DNA from: Mycosphaerelloides madeirae
Taxonomy: Eukaryota > Ascomycota > Dothideomycetes > Mycosphaerellales > Mycosphaerellaceae
Direction of reading: 5' to 3'
Assembly: GCA_002785995.1 (NCBI GenBank)
Contig: NHNV01000021.1
Coordinates: 1 to 64,000 of the forward strand
DNA length: 64,000 nt
Shown one piece after another: positions 38,276 through 47,682 of this stretch (its first letter is position 1; each line of letters starts with the position of its first letter). The notes beneath the pieces are model-generated. The model was not told the DNA's origin, ran no database searches, and was given only the letters and a program-made list of their open reading frames with translations. Made by a program: the position numbers and the translations under genes.

Positions 38276-39502
38276 TCAATGTTCAGCAACCGCGGCAGCA
38301 AAGTCATCCCAACTCTCAAACCCTCGGACAGCCTCTCGCAACTTTCTCTTCTTCTTGCTAGTCCGAGGCGTAACCCCCAAGACATCGTGTTGGATTTCAA
38401 TAGATGACTCCAGCATTGCGTGCGTTGAGTAGAATGTCTTATCGCTGGAAGGCTGGCGCGAGTGGTATCCCGAATCTTCTCCTGAAGGTGGGTGGGATCG
38501 CAATGAATCAGGATGGCGGAGCGCAGGATGCTTCTCTCGTTGCGTTTGTGCGAAGGAGCGAATGCCTTCTAGTTGTTGGGAGTCGAGAGGGTTGCAGGGT
38601 GGTGCTTCTCGTCCTTCGAGTATGGCGAGGGCGCTGGGATTGACTTGCCTCGAGCGGAGGGGACGGGCGCCCTGAGTATATGGAAGTGGGCGGCGAGGAC
38701 TTCGAGCTAAAATAGGCGGCGGTCTGACATCCGCTGTCTCCAGTGGACATGCTCCTTGAGTGTACGGAAAAGGACGTCGAGCACTCCGAGGCGGGATAGG
38801 AGGCGGCGGCATCGCTTGTTTAGCCTCCCATTCCCTCATTCTTTCAGCACAGTAGTTGGGATTCCGGAACTGCTCTTGCACCAGATACTCGTGTTCTTCG
38901 TAAATCTCGATTTCGCCCACAATTTCGTCAAAAACATTCTCCACATGCCCGCACCATCTGGCTACATGAGCGTCGATCTTGGGAAGTCGAGGCTTCTTTG
39001 TCGGCCGGAGTGGAAGCTTTTCGTCCAAACCTTGGACTTCTTCTTCTTCTTCGTGCTTGCGCTTGCCAACCCCGAGACGAAGAGTAGCTTTGCTGAATGA
39101 GCTCCTCAGTGATCTCACCACAGCGTCTTCCGATGCCTCGTTCGTTTGGGCAGGAGGAGCCTCAGTCAATTCTGCCACGTTGGGGCCCCTCAAGCTAGAA
39201 AAGCGCCTTTTGCGCCGGAGCTGCTTCGTCACGGCAACATCTTCCAGCGTATCTTCCTCACGCTGATCGTAGAATCTGGCGACACTGCCTTTACGACGCA
39301 AGCCATTGCTCCCAAACTTGAAGATGCCGTTATGCTTGCGTGGAACTGTTGCTATCGCAGGATCTGGAGTGACGTCCCCGAATCGGACTTCCTTCCTTTC
39401 GAAAGCATTGCTGTCATGCCTGGCAGGAGCAGATTGAAGCTCTCCAGGAAGACTCTGGAAGTCGAATTGATTCGCATCGATGATACCATTGCGGCGTGAC
39501 AT
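38276..39502 (-). CDS. Uncharacterised nuclear-type protein with Pro-rich repeat
   Basis: A single frame of 408 aa beginning MSRRNGIIDANQFDFQSLPG. Several basic clusters (KQLRRKRR, RPTKKPRLPK, TSKKKRKLRE) suggest nuclear localisation. The middle has a two-unit proline repeat, PPPPIPPRSARRPFPYTQGA and PPPILARSPRRPLPYTQGA, a potential SH3 or WW ligand. The C terminus is short and acidic (ESWDDFAAAVAEH). No domain is recognised. The same proline motif occurs in the forward-strand gene at 40877-41908, suggesting the two are related. The N terminus may be different if the GTGAGT near 39516 is a real donor. Confidence 0.6.
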   Translation of the reverse strand: MSRRNGIIDANQFDFQSLPGELQSAPARHDSNAFERKEVRFGDVTPDPAIATVPRKHNGIFKFGSNGLRRKGSVARFYDQREEDTLEDVAVTKQLRRKRRFSSLRGPNVAELTEAPPAQTNEASEDAVVRSLRSSFSKATLRLGVGKRKHEEEEEVQGLDEKLPLRPTKKPRLPKIDAHVARWCGHVENVFDEIVGEIEIYEEHEYLVQEQFRNPNYCAERMREWEAKQAMPPPPIPPRSARRPFPYTQGACPLETADVRPPPILARSPRRPLPYTQGARPLRSRQVNPSALAILEGREAPPCNPLDSQQLEGIRSFAQTQREKHPALRHPDSLRSHPPSGEDSGYHSRQPSSDKTFYSTHAMLESSIEIQHDVLGVTPRTSKKKRKLREAVRGFESWDDFAAAVAEH

Positions 39503-39977
39503 TGTTGAGTGGTCGACTCACCAGAGAGGACGCGCCGTCGACAAACGATTCCCCGCAGGATATGGGATAACGCTTCTGGACTGCGATGCCGCTGTTGAGC
39601 AATGGTAGGCTCGGGATACCAGCTTTCCAAAGTCTAAAATCCTCGATTCAGAAATAGCTCAACCAAGTTGGCGGTTTGAGGACGCTGTTTTCACTGTCCT
39701 CAGAGAACAAGATCCGTAGTTCATAAGTCACAACACGTCTCGCTTTTCGTTCCTTTGCGCGTCAGCGACCTTCCCATATCGCAAGGATACCAGCACTCAC
39801 CAGCGTCCAAAGCCAACAACAGAAGTCAATCAACCTCACCAGCACCTGCTCTCACACTCAACCCCGTTCAGGAACACTTCATCTAACGCCTGCGCCTGGC
39901 ATATCACAAGCAGTGAGAGATCAGAGGAAGCGAAGAACCAACAACTCCTACATTTCGATGCAGATCGGCCGAGAACT
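39503..39977. other. Divergent promoter
   Basis: 475 bp between two divergent uncharacterised genes. The plus-strand side is rich in CAACA and CACC leader-like sequence. No motif singled out. Confidence 0.5.
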
Positions 39978-40847
39978 ATGTCGACAAAGATCCCCTCACC
40001 AGCGGCTTGCGCCATTTACCAGGCGAAGATAGCTGAAGAGGCAACCGTGGTGGCAGCACATCACTGCGTCACACTGCGCATCAAGACGGCCGTCAAGGCG
40101 GCAAAGGGGTGCATTTCCACCAAGTCGCGACGTCTCCATCGTGAGCAACAGTCGGTCCATGGCACTGCAGCTGTCGCCAGAGGCCTCGCAGAGAGACCGG
40201 TGGTGGAGGATGAGGGGAAGTGGATGAGTAGCTTTGTGGGAGAACACAAGCTTCCAGCATCCAACGCATCATCGACGCCAGAATTGCCCAAGGTCAGCAA
40301 GAACAAACCATCCCTGCTGCCTGCCGACTGCTCTTTCCTCTCAGAATGCGACGAGGCAACCGCCGAGGAGAAGCTGCAAATCTTCAGGAAGGTCTGTAGT
40401 GCGCTGGCTTTTGGACAAGAACCAGCGACTCGCATGTCCAGAAGCCACGGTCGCATACATTACAACGACAACGACAACATTCGATACGGTCGCATCGATA
40501 TCCAACCTACGATCATCCGCGCTCCCAGTGTCCGGTCGCAAGAAGCAACGCTCTGCAGCTGGATCGAAGACGTTGCCGACTGCATCGATTCTGACTTTGA
40601 GCTGCCAGAGCTGCCCAATCTGTGCCCACCCCCCGCGACATGCACGTCCTTCGCGGAACCTGAAGCCTGGTCGGCTTCTCCAAACGCATCGGTGCCGTCT
40701 CTTCGTCACAGTCTGGCGACGAAGACCAGCTCTACCAGTCGACAAGGTTCCCAAACATCCCTTGCCCGCGGCAGCGTCAGCTCTTTGCCAATCTGGAAGA
40801 CTGATGAGGGCGTCCCGAAGTCGGAATGGGATTACGCACTTTTCTAG
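39978..40847 (+). CDS. Uncharacterised Ser-rich protein
   Basis: A frame of 289 aa starting MSTKIPSPAACAIYQAKIAE. The first part is helical and basic (RIKTAVKAAKGCISTKSRR); then an acidic, helical DEATAEEKLQIFRKVCSALAF and a Ser-rich end. No family is recognised. It lies 29 bp before the frame at 40877. A TACAG directly before that ATG could be an acceptor, so the two frames may be exons of one gene; no convincing donor was found. Confidence 0.45.
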   Translation: MSTKIPSPAACAIYQAKIAEEATVVAAHHCVTLRIKTAVKAAKGCISTKSRRLHREQQSVHGTAAVARGLAERPVVEDEGKWMSSFVGEHKLPASNASSTPELPKVSKNKPSLLPADCSFLSECDEATAEEKLQIFRKVCSALAFGQEPATRMSRSHGRIHYNDNDNIRYGRIDIQPTIIRAPSVRSQEATLCSWIEDVADCIDSDFELPELPNLCPPPATCTSFAEPEAWSASPNASVPSLRHSLATKTSSTSRQGSQTSLARGSVSSLPIWKTDEGVPKSEWDYALF

Positions 40848-40876
40848 ACAGCCGTGCTGATGCAAGTGCTGTACAG

Positions 40877-41908
40877 ATGTCGGAGAATACGAGCCCGCGT
40901 TATTCCAATCAGATCTCTCTGGGAGCCATCGGCGTAGCACTCACGACAGATGATGTGATCCCGGCATCACGCTGCGCAGAGCACCGTCGGTCGCTCAGCT
41001 GCACAGACTTTCGCAACATTATGCCGTCTCGATCGCAAATTCCACCACGGCCTACTTCAAAGCACTTCGACGACACTCGTCCCTCGAAATATACAACAGA
41101 CATTCGCAATGATTCCCTTTGGCGACCATTGGAGAGCTCGGCTTCGATCCCTGATTTAACGGCTTTCGACCTTCGGCCCGTTGGATGGGGTGGACGCGGT
41201 ACATAGCAAAACCATGACCCAGGCAAGACCAAGTTCCTGCCTCTTCCTGGACCTCCTCCCTCACGCCCGCTCCCCGCACATCCAGAGCCCCCACCGATTC
41301 CAGCTCGCTCGCCACGTCGTCCATTTCCATATCGCCCAGCCAGTGTTCCGCCTCTCGAGACTCCACCAATTCCGCCCCGCTCGCCATTTCGCCCTCGCCC
41401 GTACCCTGCGCTTCAGGTTCCAGTGCAGTTGGATGCGCCTCCAGACCCGCTGAAGTCGCATCTTCGACCACGTCAATATCCACCCAGAGCGGAGTCTGTG
41501 CCTCCAGTTCCACCGATTCCGCCACGGTCATACGCTCGGTCTCGATATCGGTCTCGACGACGCTCTGGATCGAAATCTGTTCCGAATATACTGCCGCGAA
41601 TCGAGGAAGCTTCGCCTCCGGCACCGAGGCAGCATCGCCGTGTGCAGTCGGAGCCGATCGACAGTATTCAGCCAGGACCGTCTCCTTGCCGACGACGCCC
41701 TTCCGAGGCACTCTCACATATCCTGGACAGCGGTGACCCTCGTTGGCTGAGAAATGAAGAGAGGAATCCCAAGTTCATAGAACACGTTCCCGATAACAGT
41801 GAAGTTTTGGCGCTGGTTGGAGTTGAGGTTGACATCAGGATAGATAGGCGGCGTCACAGTTTGACGGAGTGGTTTAGCAGGCGGTTTAGCAAGTTTTCCC
41901 TCGTATGA
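40877..41908 (+). pseudogene. Pro-rich protein gene with in-frame TAG
   Basis: One frame runs from MSENTSPRYSNQISLGAIG at 40877 to a TGA at 41906-41908, broken only by TAG at 41204-41206. Either side is clearly protein-like: ASIPDLTAFDLRPVGWGGR before it, and then a proline-rich repeat PPPIPARSPRRPFPY and PPIPPRSPFRPRPY, a basic RSRYRSRRRSGSKS and a C-terminal EWFSRRFSKFSLV. A 24-bp GT..AG segment (41198-41221) would remove the stop in frame but is far too short for a normal intron. It could be a nonsense mutation, an unusual intron or readthrough. The repeat is shared with 38276-39502. Confidence 0.5.
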
Positions 41909-42141
41909 GATTGTTATTCAATAGTTCGCAAAGTCCTGCTCTTTTTCTTTCGATGATGCTGCTGATGTCAATGAAGAAAGGAGGATCGACAGCGTGTCGT
42001 CGGCCTGGCGGAATCATCTCCGGCAACTCAATTCCGAGGCACAGTGACATCATGCTTAGACTAGCGCGTCGAAGCACGCGAGTTGCAAGTGAATCTTTCC
42101 ATTGACTCTCTACTCCTCCTGCCCGGCATTCACATACCGAA

Positions 42142-43335
42142 ATGGCACCCTCACGAGCCCACACGGCCCTCTCGCGGATAGCTCTAAGCAGCGTCAAATC
42201 AAAAATACCGCCTGCACCATCTCACCTCCAGCAACGACACATCTCCGTCTACGGCTACGAGCAAGCCAAATGCCTCGTCCTCTCCTCCTTCGGCGAGCCC
42301 AAAGATGTCCTCAGTCTACATTCCCACAGTATTTCTCCTCCGACCGGCGACGCTCTCACTCTCAAATTCCTCGCCTCGCCTGTCAACCCGGCCGACATCA
42401 ACCAGATCCAAGGCGTATACCCCACTAAACCCACCTTCACCACCACGCTCTCGACACCCGGTCCCATAGCCGTCGGCGGGAATGAAGGTGTTGCAGAAGT
42501 CGTCGCGAAAGGCGCAGGTGTGACGGGGCTGGAGAGGGGCGACTGGGTGATAATGAAGAAGCAGGGTTTCGGGACGTGGAGGACGCATGCGCAGACGGAT
42601 GCTGGGAATGTGGTGAAGATTGCGGATAAAGCGGGCTTGAGGCCGGAGCAGGTGGGCACTGTGAGTGTGAATCCTTGCACGGCGTATAGGATGTTGAAGG
42701 ATTTCGTCGAGTTGAAGGAGGGGGAGTGGTTTATTCAGAATGGGGCTAATTCGGGGGTCGGGCGGGCGGCGATACAGTTGGCAAGGTTATGGGGGTATAA
42801 GAGTATCAATGTCGTGAGGAAGAGGGAGAGTGGACATGAAGAGCTGGTACGGGATCTAAAAGGTTTGGGCGCGGATGTGGTGGTTACTGATGAGGAGCTC
42901 AACTCGAAGGATTTCCGTGACAAGATTAAGGAAATCACAAATGGCGGACGCGAACAAATCCGACTCGGGTTAAATTGCGTCGGAGGCCCTCTGGTCAACA
43001 ATATGGCCAAACACCTCTCGCCCAACTCGCCCATGGTGACCTACGGCGCCATGTCGAAGCAGCCCGTCAATCTCCCCATGGGCCTCCTCATTTTCAAGAA
43101 TATCAGCTTTAATGGGTTTTGGGTGAGTAGATGGAGCGATAAGAATCCGTTGCAGAAAGAGGCGTGTGTGAAGGAGATTTTGGACTTGACGAGAGCGGGT
43201 AAATTTCAGGATGTGCCTATGGATCCGGTGAGGTGGGAGCATGGGACGAAGCAGGAGGAGTTGGTGAAGGCTGTACAGGGCACGTTGGAGGGGTTCAGGA
43301 CTGGGAAGGGGGTGTTTATGTTTCAGAATACTTGA
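42142..43335 (+). CDS. ETR1: Mitochondrial 2-enoyl thioester reductase (Etr1/Mrf1)
   Basis: An intronless 397-aa medium-chain dehydrogenase/reductase. A basic presequence (about 35 residues, ending near QQRHIS) precedes SPVNPADINQIQGVYPTKP, NEGVAEV, WRTHAQTDA and the NADPH site NGANSGVGRAAIQLA. C-terminal blocks are KNISFNGFWVSRW and GTLEGFRTGKGVFMFQ. Etr1 carries out the last step of mitochondrial type II fatty-acid synthesis, needed for lipoic acid and respiration. Length and motif order are standard. It has no Zn-binding cysteines, as expected for this subgroup. Confidence 0.95.
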   Translation: MAPSRAHTALSRIALSSVKSKIPPAPSHLQQRHISVYGYEQAKCLVLSSFGEPKDVLSLHSHSISPPTGDALTLKFLASPVNPADINQIQGVYPTKPTFTTTLSTPGPIAVGGNEGVAEVVAKGAGVTGLERGDWVIMKKQGFGTWRTHAQTDAGNVVKIADKAGLRPEQVGTVSVNPCTAYRMLKDFVELKEGEWFIQNGANSGVGRAAIQLARLWGYKSINVVRKRESGHEELVRDLKGLGADVVVTDEELNSKDFRDKIKEITNGGREQIRLGLNCVGGPLVNNMAKHLSPNSPMVTYGAMSKQPVNLPMGLLIFKNISFNGFWVSRWSDKNPLQKEACVKEILDLTRAGKFQDVPMDPVRWEHGTKQEELVKAVQGTLEGFRTGKGVFMFQNT

Positions 43336-43465
43336 GGGTGGAGATGATGGACATCAAATTCAAGGCGAAGAAACTCGTCCCTCTCTCAACTCTCACATAC
43401 CCAGATTCTTTTGCGTCCGGACCTCATATCCACTCAACTCGTTAAGCCCTGGTTAAACCAAGCAC

Positions 43466-44095
43466 TCACATCAAATCCCCCGTCGTCCCTTCATCCCCCA
43501 AAACCTCCAGCACCTCCTCCCGTTCCACAACCCCTCGTCCAAAGCCCTCCTCACCTCCCCAGCATACCCTCTCACCAAAAACCCTACATCCTCAAAAACC
43601 CTCTCTTCCTCTCTACTGCGACAACACTCCACTTTGATCCTGATCATCCGCGCATTGTCAAGGACATTGAAAGAGATCGAAAGGTCCGAGATCTTCGACG
43701 GTATTGTTAGTGAGTTAACGCGGCGCGGTTTGCATTATATCTATCTCTATTCGATGGGGCGAGGAGAAGGCGTCGTGGGAGGGCCTGTTTTGATGAAGAT
43801 CTTGAGGATTCCTGAGAGGAGGCGCGAGGAGGGGATCATAATCCTGTTTTGCGTATTAGTGCGGAGGAAGAAATGGAAGGTGAAGAGTGTACCTTGGTTG
43901 AATGATCATGGCATCCCAGACTCCTTTCATCTTGAGCGTTGTTACTAGGCCTACGTCTCTTGTGCTTCCGCGGCCGCCTCGTAGTTGGATTGAGAAGCCA
44001 CCCATGATGGCGTAGGCTGGTACGTCTGCGAGGTCGGGTGACTGAGCACGCTGGGCAACGAGGAGGGAAGTGACCAAGTGCGTTGCGGATAGCAT
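43466..44095 (-). pseudogene. Decayed nucleotidyltransferase-like gene
   Basis: Starting MLSATHLVTSLLVAQRA, the frame contains AIMGGFSIQLRGGRGSTRDVGL, matching the GG..LRG...TKDVD nucleotidyltransferase-fold motif of a fungal family. The second Asp of DVD is Gly. An intron (donor GTACAC near 43890, acceptor AAAACAG near 43833) leads to RLLSGILKIFIKTGPP, the next conserved block, but PRPIE is followed by stop codons caused by a few inserted bases near 43742. A later part (EERVFEDVGFLVRGYAGEVRRALD, positions about 43539-43610) fits the family C terminus in another frame. Disrupted and probably non-functional. Confidence 0.5.
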
Positions 44096-44543
44096 GTTTT
44101 TAAATGGAGCGCAGTGGGTGTTTTCATTGCGACCTTCGTCGATGCCTTCGCCTAAATCGAGGAGGGAGTAGGTCTCTTGAGCCACGGCTTTGTTTTAGAT
44201 CCTTCTCATTCCCGCAGATTGAGTATGCAGCTCACAAGGCTCTCGACAAGGTAGCGAAGTGACATGAATCGTACATACCTTTGCATCGCGCTATACTTCC
44301 CTCGGTACGAGATCATGCCGCGAATGCTTCTGTCCTCTGATGTATTTGAAAGTAGGAATGCGTCCAAGTCATACCCAAGCTTTTCATTCGGCTTTGCGCC
44401 TTCTTCGATACTCTACATCCATCCGCCTGTCGTCCTGACTTTTCTGAAATAACGCCTGATTGATCCCTGCGTATTGACTCGTTTGCTGTCCGTTGTTCCT
44501 TGATTGTACGCGCGATCTTCCGTCACCCCTCTTGATATCAAGT
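44096..44543. other. Intergenic
   Basis: About 450 bp between the decayed nucleotidyltransferase and the Snu13 3' end. No gene supported. Confidence 0.5.
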
Positions 44544-44974
44544 TTAGATCATCAGTCTTTCGACCTGATCCTTGAGAGCACGAATCTGCCCCATCAAATC
44601 ACTGGCCTCGTTGGTCGTAATACTGGCTGCGATGACAGCGCGGCTGACACCACAGGCGCGACCCAGTGCCATCTTGCTGGGTACATAGACGTATGGGACG
44701 TTCTTGTCTTCGCAGAGGAGAGGAAGGTGGAGGAGGATGGCGAGGGGGCTCGTGTCGGCGGCGAGGACGATGAGCTCAGCAACACCGCGGTTGAGAGTCT
44801 TGGTCGCTGTGCATATGTTAGAAATGACATAGAAGAGTGGTTGTATATGGCTGGTATACCCTCGTTGGCGCCCTTCTTGGCCTGGCGGTAGTGAGTGGCC
44901 TGCTGAATGAGGTCGAGCAGTTGCTGGGAGAGGGCCTGGTCGGCGATGGGCCATGCGGCGCTTTGGTCGGCCAT
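44544..44974 (-). CDS. SNU13: Snu13, U4 snRNP and box C/D snoRNP protein
   Basis: Exons 44860-44974 and 44544-44806 total 378 nt (125 aa), the usual length. The L7Ae fold is clear: QQATHYRQAKKGANEATKTLNRG for kink-turn RNA binding, then ELIVLAADTSPLAILLHLPL, CEDKNVPYVYVPSK and LGRACGVSRAVIAASI (each a separate block). Snu13 (15.5K) binds the 5' stem loop of U4 snRNA and box C/D snoRNAs, nucleating splicing and rRNA-modifying particles. The intron splits the GANEA codon (GTATAC..ACAG). Highly conserved, so this is a firm call. Confidence 0.96.
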
Positions 44975-45521
44975 GGTTTGAAGTTCGGGGCGAGAAAGTG
45001 ATGCTGAGGTGGTTTGTTTCGGCGGAAGGCTCACCACAGTGAAGGATCACGGCCTGGATGTTGTTGGAGAGTGAAGAAACAAAGTTCTGAAGCTGTCGAA
45101 AAGAAGATCGAGCGACAGACTCACAAAGGCGGAAGCTACGGGCCGCGCCGAGACGCTAGATTGATTTTTAGAATTCCATCTTCGTTTGCTCTTCCTCTCT
45201 CCGTCAACCACACTCCAAGGACCTTGACTAGCTACCATTTCTCTTCCTCGGCTATTCACCACCTTCTCATTTGTGGCACGGCTTCTGCATATGCTGTGGT
45301 ATTGCACATGAACTCAAGCCTAGCTGCGCCCGGCGCTTCGACCGCACTAGAGCGCGGCCCCCGGGTCTCTCTTATCGAGCGCTTAATGGCGTTTGTATAC
45401 ATTCCGATCTCATAAGCCTCTCTCGTCCAGTTTGGAAATCTTTTCTTCCATCGAATCCGGACTCTCAGTCCCATCCATTCCAACTATCTCGACCGCAACT
45501 TCAAACGACAAACAAGTCACC
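44975..45521. other. Divergent upstream region
   Basis: About 550 bp between Snu13 and the decayed kinase-like gene. Frames are present but not protein-like. It probably holds the Snu13 promoter and 5' UTR. Confidence 0.5.
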
Positions 45522-46272
45522 ATGACGAATCGCAGCCCAAAAGTCGAAATGCTCCAGGCCAGCGTAGACGAGGGTGATGGTGAAAGCTACTTTCGATTAT
45601 CGGTGGACGACAATTTTGTCAGATACCTGATCATCGACCCGGGTCTCTTCACTGCAGAGCAAATGTGCTTTGCTCCAGAGCTCATCCCTCTCCTGCCTTC
45701 TTTCCCACCAGGGGATTGAACCGAAGCACGGGTGTCAAGAAACTCTTCCACTGGTCAACCTGAATTCTCTGCAGTAATTCGCAAGGATTGCCCAGGCTTT
45801 ACCAATCTCTGGCATCAGAACCGCATAGATTACCTGGAGTTGACAGATGGGGAAAAGCTGCGGACCGGGATCTATGAAATCAGCACCAAGGTCCTTCACT
45901 GGGCTGGCTATTGCAAAATGTGCCACTTTGGAATGGGAAGTGGACTTTCAGGAGCAAGAGACCATGGCATACGAATGAATCGAAGGTCACGACATTGGTC
46001 TTCAATTCTTGGCTCATCTGACTGAGGAGGCGCGGGTGATCGGCTTCTTGATGGAGAGGGTGGAAGATGCGAGATACGCAACTCCGGAAGATCTTGACTC
46101 CTGCCAAACCATCTTGTCCAAGCTTTACAAGCTAGGGGTTCTTCATGGCGACGTGAACAAGCACAACTTTCTGGTCAAAGACGGCGCAGCACCTCTGATC
46201 GATTTTGAGACCGCTAGAGAGGTGGACAGTATCAAGCCGCTACGAGAGGAGATGGCAACGCTTCCTCAATAG
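45522..46272 (+). pseudogene. Fungal kinase-like gene with three lesions
   Basis: The gene begins MTNRSPKVEMLQASVDEGDG and reads well to LPSFPPGD, where the family has Trp but a TGA stands at 45717-45719. It continues PGFTNLWHQNRIDYLELTDGEK and GIYEIS, then shifts frame near 45888 to reach AKCATLEWEVDFQ. A second TGA at 45976-45978 again replaces a Trp (before IEGHDIG). The rest is intact: HLTEEARVIGFLMERVEDA, then HGDVNKHNFLV and LIDFE as in protein-kinase-like folds. Related fungal proteins are often mislabelled alpha-galactosidase A precursors. With two stops and one shift it cannot make the protein. The 3' end overlaps the convergent F-box gene by 41 bp. Confidence 0.75.
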
Positions 46273-47449
46273 CTCCAAGATACGTCAGGAAGAGGTGGTA
46301 ACCACGTCGTTCCTGCGTTCGCTGTGAGCGAGTGAACGACGGCCGTACCCACTCGTCGACATGACGACCATTCTCAATTCTTCCGCGTTGTCTCAAATGC
46401 TCTTGGAAGCCTTCGATGTCGAACTTCCGACTCTGATGCATCGGTCGAATTCCGCCCCACCGCCGCCCCTGGCATCCGACACAATTAAACCCCCAATCCG
46501 CCCTGGTTCCTGTCGTGTTAATGCGAGGCGCTCGCTTGACAGGCATGAACCTCCGCGGGGCCCCGTTGATATACTCCCGAAGATAAAGTGCGGTCAATAT
46601 TAGCGGCGGCCTAGGCTTTCCAGCAGTCATCCGGGCGTCCATGATCGGGCGGCAATCCTGAGTAGAGGGAACACTATCGTTCAAGAGCAAGGCTTCGACG
46701 AATGCCCTGTCTTTGCGGACTGATCCCACCTCGTATGCTTCCTCCGCATCGACCAAGGTGAGCCGGATGCGGCATGCCTCCTCGTCTGGTGAGTAGACGC
46801 CGGGAATAGTCTTCGTCGTCGGCGGAGAAGCCATGCGCCTCTGCCTTGTATCAAATTTCCCGACGGCCTCCGACATTGTCAGAGGGTGGTATTTTAGATA
46901 TCCAGTGAAGCACAGAAAGCAGACGCGAGTGCATCTCGAAAGGTAAATGTACCTTCCGAATTCATCACACCACTTGGAATTTTGGCATGTTGCTGTGCAC
47001 ATGGTCTTGTGCAGACGTAGAAGACTGTTTTTGGAGGCCAGACCGGTGCTGAGAAGCCCACGAAGCAGTTCTTTTCCATGTCTCAGAACAGCGCAGAATT
47101 TAGGGATTGACTTGACAACCTGCCTGCCTCGGCGATTGATGCGCGTGAAGTCTACCAGGTTGCGGAGGCTGGTCTGGAGTAAGATGTCGCTCAGTAACTC
47201 GAGAGGAAGTCTATCCAGGATGCCAAGGTCGTGGATAGGCTCGGTGTCGCATTGAATGTGGACCAGAGGACAGATTGATGTAAGATCTTGATCATAAAGG
47301 GTATAGTCTTTCGAGGGCGGGTTCGATTGGGTGAGGCTGACCAGACTTGTTGGTGGGAGAATGTCGTCCACCATCATTTGTGAGATGCGGGAAAGAGACG
47401 AGCGAGGGGGGAGCGAGGAGAAAGGTGATACGGCGTCTCGCGCTAACAA
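46232..47449 (-). CDS. F-box protein
   Basis: A 405-aa frame. LDRLPLELLSDILLQTSLRN, continuing LVDFTRINRRGRQVV, is a clear F-box, which docks onto Skp1 in SCF ubiquitin ligases. Downstream are Cys-rich stretches, TMCTATCQNSKWCDEFGRYI, RCTRVCFLCFTGYL and NCVGCQGRRWGG, that may bind zinc. This architecture is frequent among fungal F-box proteins of unknown target. The real start may be at the MMVDDIL methionines, 24 residues downstream. It is convergent with the decayed kinase-like gene. Confidence 0.75.
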   Translation of the reverse strand: MLARDAVSPFSSLPPRSSLSRISQMMVDDILPPTSLVSLTQSNPPSKDYTLYDQDLTSICPLVHIQCDTEPIHDLGILDRLPLELLSDILLQTSLRNLVDFTRINRRGRQVVKSIPKFCAVLRHGKELLRGLLSTGLASKNSLLRLHKTMCTATCQNSKWCDEFGRYIYLSRCTRVCFLCFTGYLKYHPLTMSEAVGKFDTRQRRMASPPTTKTIPGVYSPDEEACRIRLTLVDAEEAYEVGSVRKDRAFVEALLLNDSVPSTQDCRPIMDARMTAGKPRPPLILTALYLREYINGAPRRFMPVKRAPRINTTGTRADWGFNCVGCQGRRWGGIRPMHQSRKFDIEGFQEHLRQRGRIENGRHVDEWVRPSFTRSQRTQERRGYHLFLTYLGAIEEALPSPLVAA

Positions 47450-47682
47450 ATTTATACCGAAGTGAGGGCTTATGTTGTGTCACCTCAACACGTAGCTCAG
47501 CAACCAACCATCCTCGGCAACCGCGTCGCACAAAAAGAACATCCTGTCATTTCTGACAGTCGTGTCGCACAACAAACCATCGTCGACAATCGTGTCGGAC
47601 GAAAGAGGAAATATGAGAGCCCTGAAAAAAGATGATGAAGCCTTCCGGCCCATGCTGATTTACTGCTCAGGCTTCGAGAATG

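Noticed and set aside
41181..41223. 43-bp intron from GTTGGATG to CCCAG removing the TAG
   Set aside because: It would shift the frame away from the proline-rich downstream sequence.
41052..41717. 221-aa antisense frame, Glu/Val-rich
   Set aside because: It mirrors the proline-rich coding strand (Pro and Arg codons read backwards) and has no motif or start context.
45717..45978. TGA read as Trp (altered code)
   Set aside because: Other genes here end at TGA after their natural C termini, for example the peptidase at 17073, and this gene also has a frameshift.
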